Source of the DNA: Candidatus Peregrinibacteria bacterium | GTDB lineage: Bacteria > Patescibacteriota > Gracilibacteria > Peribacterales > Peribacteraceae | Direction of reading: 5' to 3' | Length of the DNA stretch: 41,018 nt | Assembly (NCBI GenBank): GCA_018662075.1 | Contig: JABJGX010000023.1 | Coordinates: forward strand, 1 to 41,018 | In this document: positions 40,401-41,018 of the stretch, one piece after another | Numbering within the stretch: the first letter of the stretch is position 1 | How the letters are laid out: each line of letters begins with the position of its first letter | The notes under the pieces: generated by a model | Seen by the model: the letters and a program-made list of their open reading frames with translations, nothing else | Database searches by the model: none | What the model was told of the DNA's origin: nothing | Made by a program: the position numbers and the translations under genes

Positions 40401-41018
40401 ATGAGAGTTCTTTCTGGATTCCAGCCATCGGGTCACTTCCACCTTGGAAATTATTTTGGTTCTATTTTACCAAATATAGAGTTTCAGAAAGAATCAGACG
40501 CAAGTTTCTTTATGGTGGCAGACTTGCACTCGCTTACGACTACTCGCGACCCAGAACAGTTGAGAACATTTACTATCGATAATGTTCGTGATTTCTTGGC
40601 ATGCGGGTTCGATCCATCTCATTCAGTACTGTTTCGTCAGTCTGCTGTTGCAGAGCATGCAGAGCTTGCATGGATACTCAGTACGTTGACACCTATGGGT
40701 CTTATGGAGAGGGCAGTGAGCTTTAAAGATAAAGTAGAGAGGGGAATAGACGCTAGTGTTGGGCTATTTACGTATCCTATTTTGCAGACTGCAGATATTA
40801 TTTTGTATCAGGCAGAGAAGGTACCAGTTGGTAGAGACCAGAAGCAGCACATTGAAATGGCACGTGATATTGCTGGAAAGTTTAACCATGCATATGGTGA
40901 GACGTTTGTTATTCCAGAGCCGATCATAAAAGACACTGCAGCAGTCGTACCAGGGACTGATGGGCAGAAGATGAGTAAGAGTTACGGAAATACTATTCCG
41001 TTCCTTGGAGAGGATGCA
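40401..41018 (+). CDS. trpS: Tryptophanyl-tRNA synthetase, N-terminal 206 codons
   Basis: Cut by the right edge of the window. Class I synthetase that charges tRNA-Trp. The HIGH motif appears as GHFHLGN (residues 11-17) within MRVLSGFQPSG, and KMSKS is at about 190-194 (DGQKMSKSYGN). Between them are the family stretches VADLHSLTT, the FPILQTADIILYQAEKVPVG-type helix (here YPILQTADIIL) and GRDQKQHIEMARDIA. All expected N-terminal elements are intact. No Shine-Dalgarno; the start follows TACAAT by 6 nt. Confidence 0.96.
   Translation, partial: MRVLSGFQPSGHFHLGNYFGSILPNIEFQKESDASFFMVADLHSLTTTRDPEQLRTFTIDNVRDFLACGFDPSHSVLFRQSAVAEHAELAWILSTLTPMGLMERAVSFKDKVERGIDASVGLFTYPILQTADIILYQAEKVPVGRDQKQHIEMARDIAGKFNHAYGETFVIPEPIIKDTAAVVPGTDGQKMSKSYGNTIPFLGEDA

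Overview
The window reads as chromosomal DNA of an uncultivated Patescibacteria (CPR) bacterium, most likely Peregrinibacteria-like. The grounds are inferential: compact genes, many small secreted or lipid-anchored proteins of no known family, S-layer homology (SLH) proteins, an archaeal-type purine gene pair (purP), a zinc-less DnaX, almost no Shine-Dalgarno sequences, and near-absence of TGA as a stop. By my manual count 36 complete genes end 26 TAA, 8 TAG and 2 TGA. No gene has an in-frame TGA, so the standard bacterial code applies here, unlike the related Gracilibacteria. Taxonomy needs a database search.

Layout. 1-7385 (minus strand): start of secF, an anchored unknown protein, then a tight run encoding a large cell-surface protein, a PfkB-family sugar kinase, an unknown protein and a TPR protein. 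A gene-free stretch at 1464-2000 has a good promoter and a terminator on the plus strand and may encode an RNA. 7535-13075: a lipoprotein, tRNA-Cys, a 400-nt palindrome-rich spacer, a thioredoxin/DsbD-like membrane protein, an unknown gene followed by two purP paralogues, and tRNA-Ala preceded by a partial copy of itself. 13113-20568: housekeeping genes (small membrane protein, trxA, pgi, ruvA, M23 peptidase, rsmI, gyrA). 20615-24279: rpmE, then hrcA under a CIRCE operator, overlapped by a VirD4/TraG-like ATPase gene. 24276-27741: small secreted Cys/Tyr-rich proteins, trhO, a palindrome-rich gap and an SLH protein. 27823-31203: glyA, 5-formyl-THF cyclo-ligase and dnaX. 31365-35454: a DsbA-like lipoprotein, a DM13 lipoprotein, a large unknown protein and dcd. 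35670-36959: nhaA, which looks foreign (own Shine-Dalgarno, terminator, TGA stop). 37041-41018: membrane glycosyltransferase, second SLH protein, RluA-family pseudouridine synthase and the start of trpS.

How the parts fit. Cell-envelope functions dominate: two SLH proteins, a large Ig/Fn3-type surface protein, a peptidoglycan peptidase, a lipid-linked glycosyltransferase and a thiol-oxidation set (DsbA-like, DsbD-like, thioredoxin). One-carbon metabolism appears as GlyA and 5-formyl-THF cyclo-ligase, while the formyl transfer to AICAR may be done with free formate by the PurP pair.

The most unusual signals are a recurring promoter arrangement in which a -10 hexamer sits 6-8 nt before the ATG with no Shine-Dalgarno (leaderless mRNAs); the PurP1/PurP2 pair with a G-quadruplex-like insertion; the tRNA-Ala partial duplication; a cyclo-ligase/SHMT pair separated only by two in-frame UGA codons; and several gene-free stretches full of inverted repeats. 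All observations were made by eye; no alignments, folds or searches were run.
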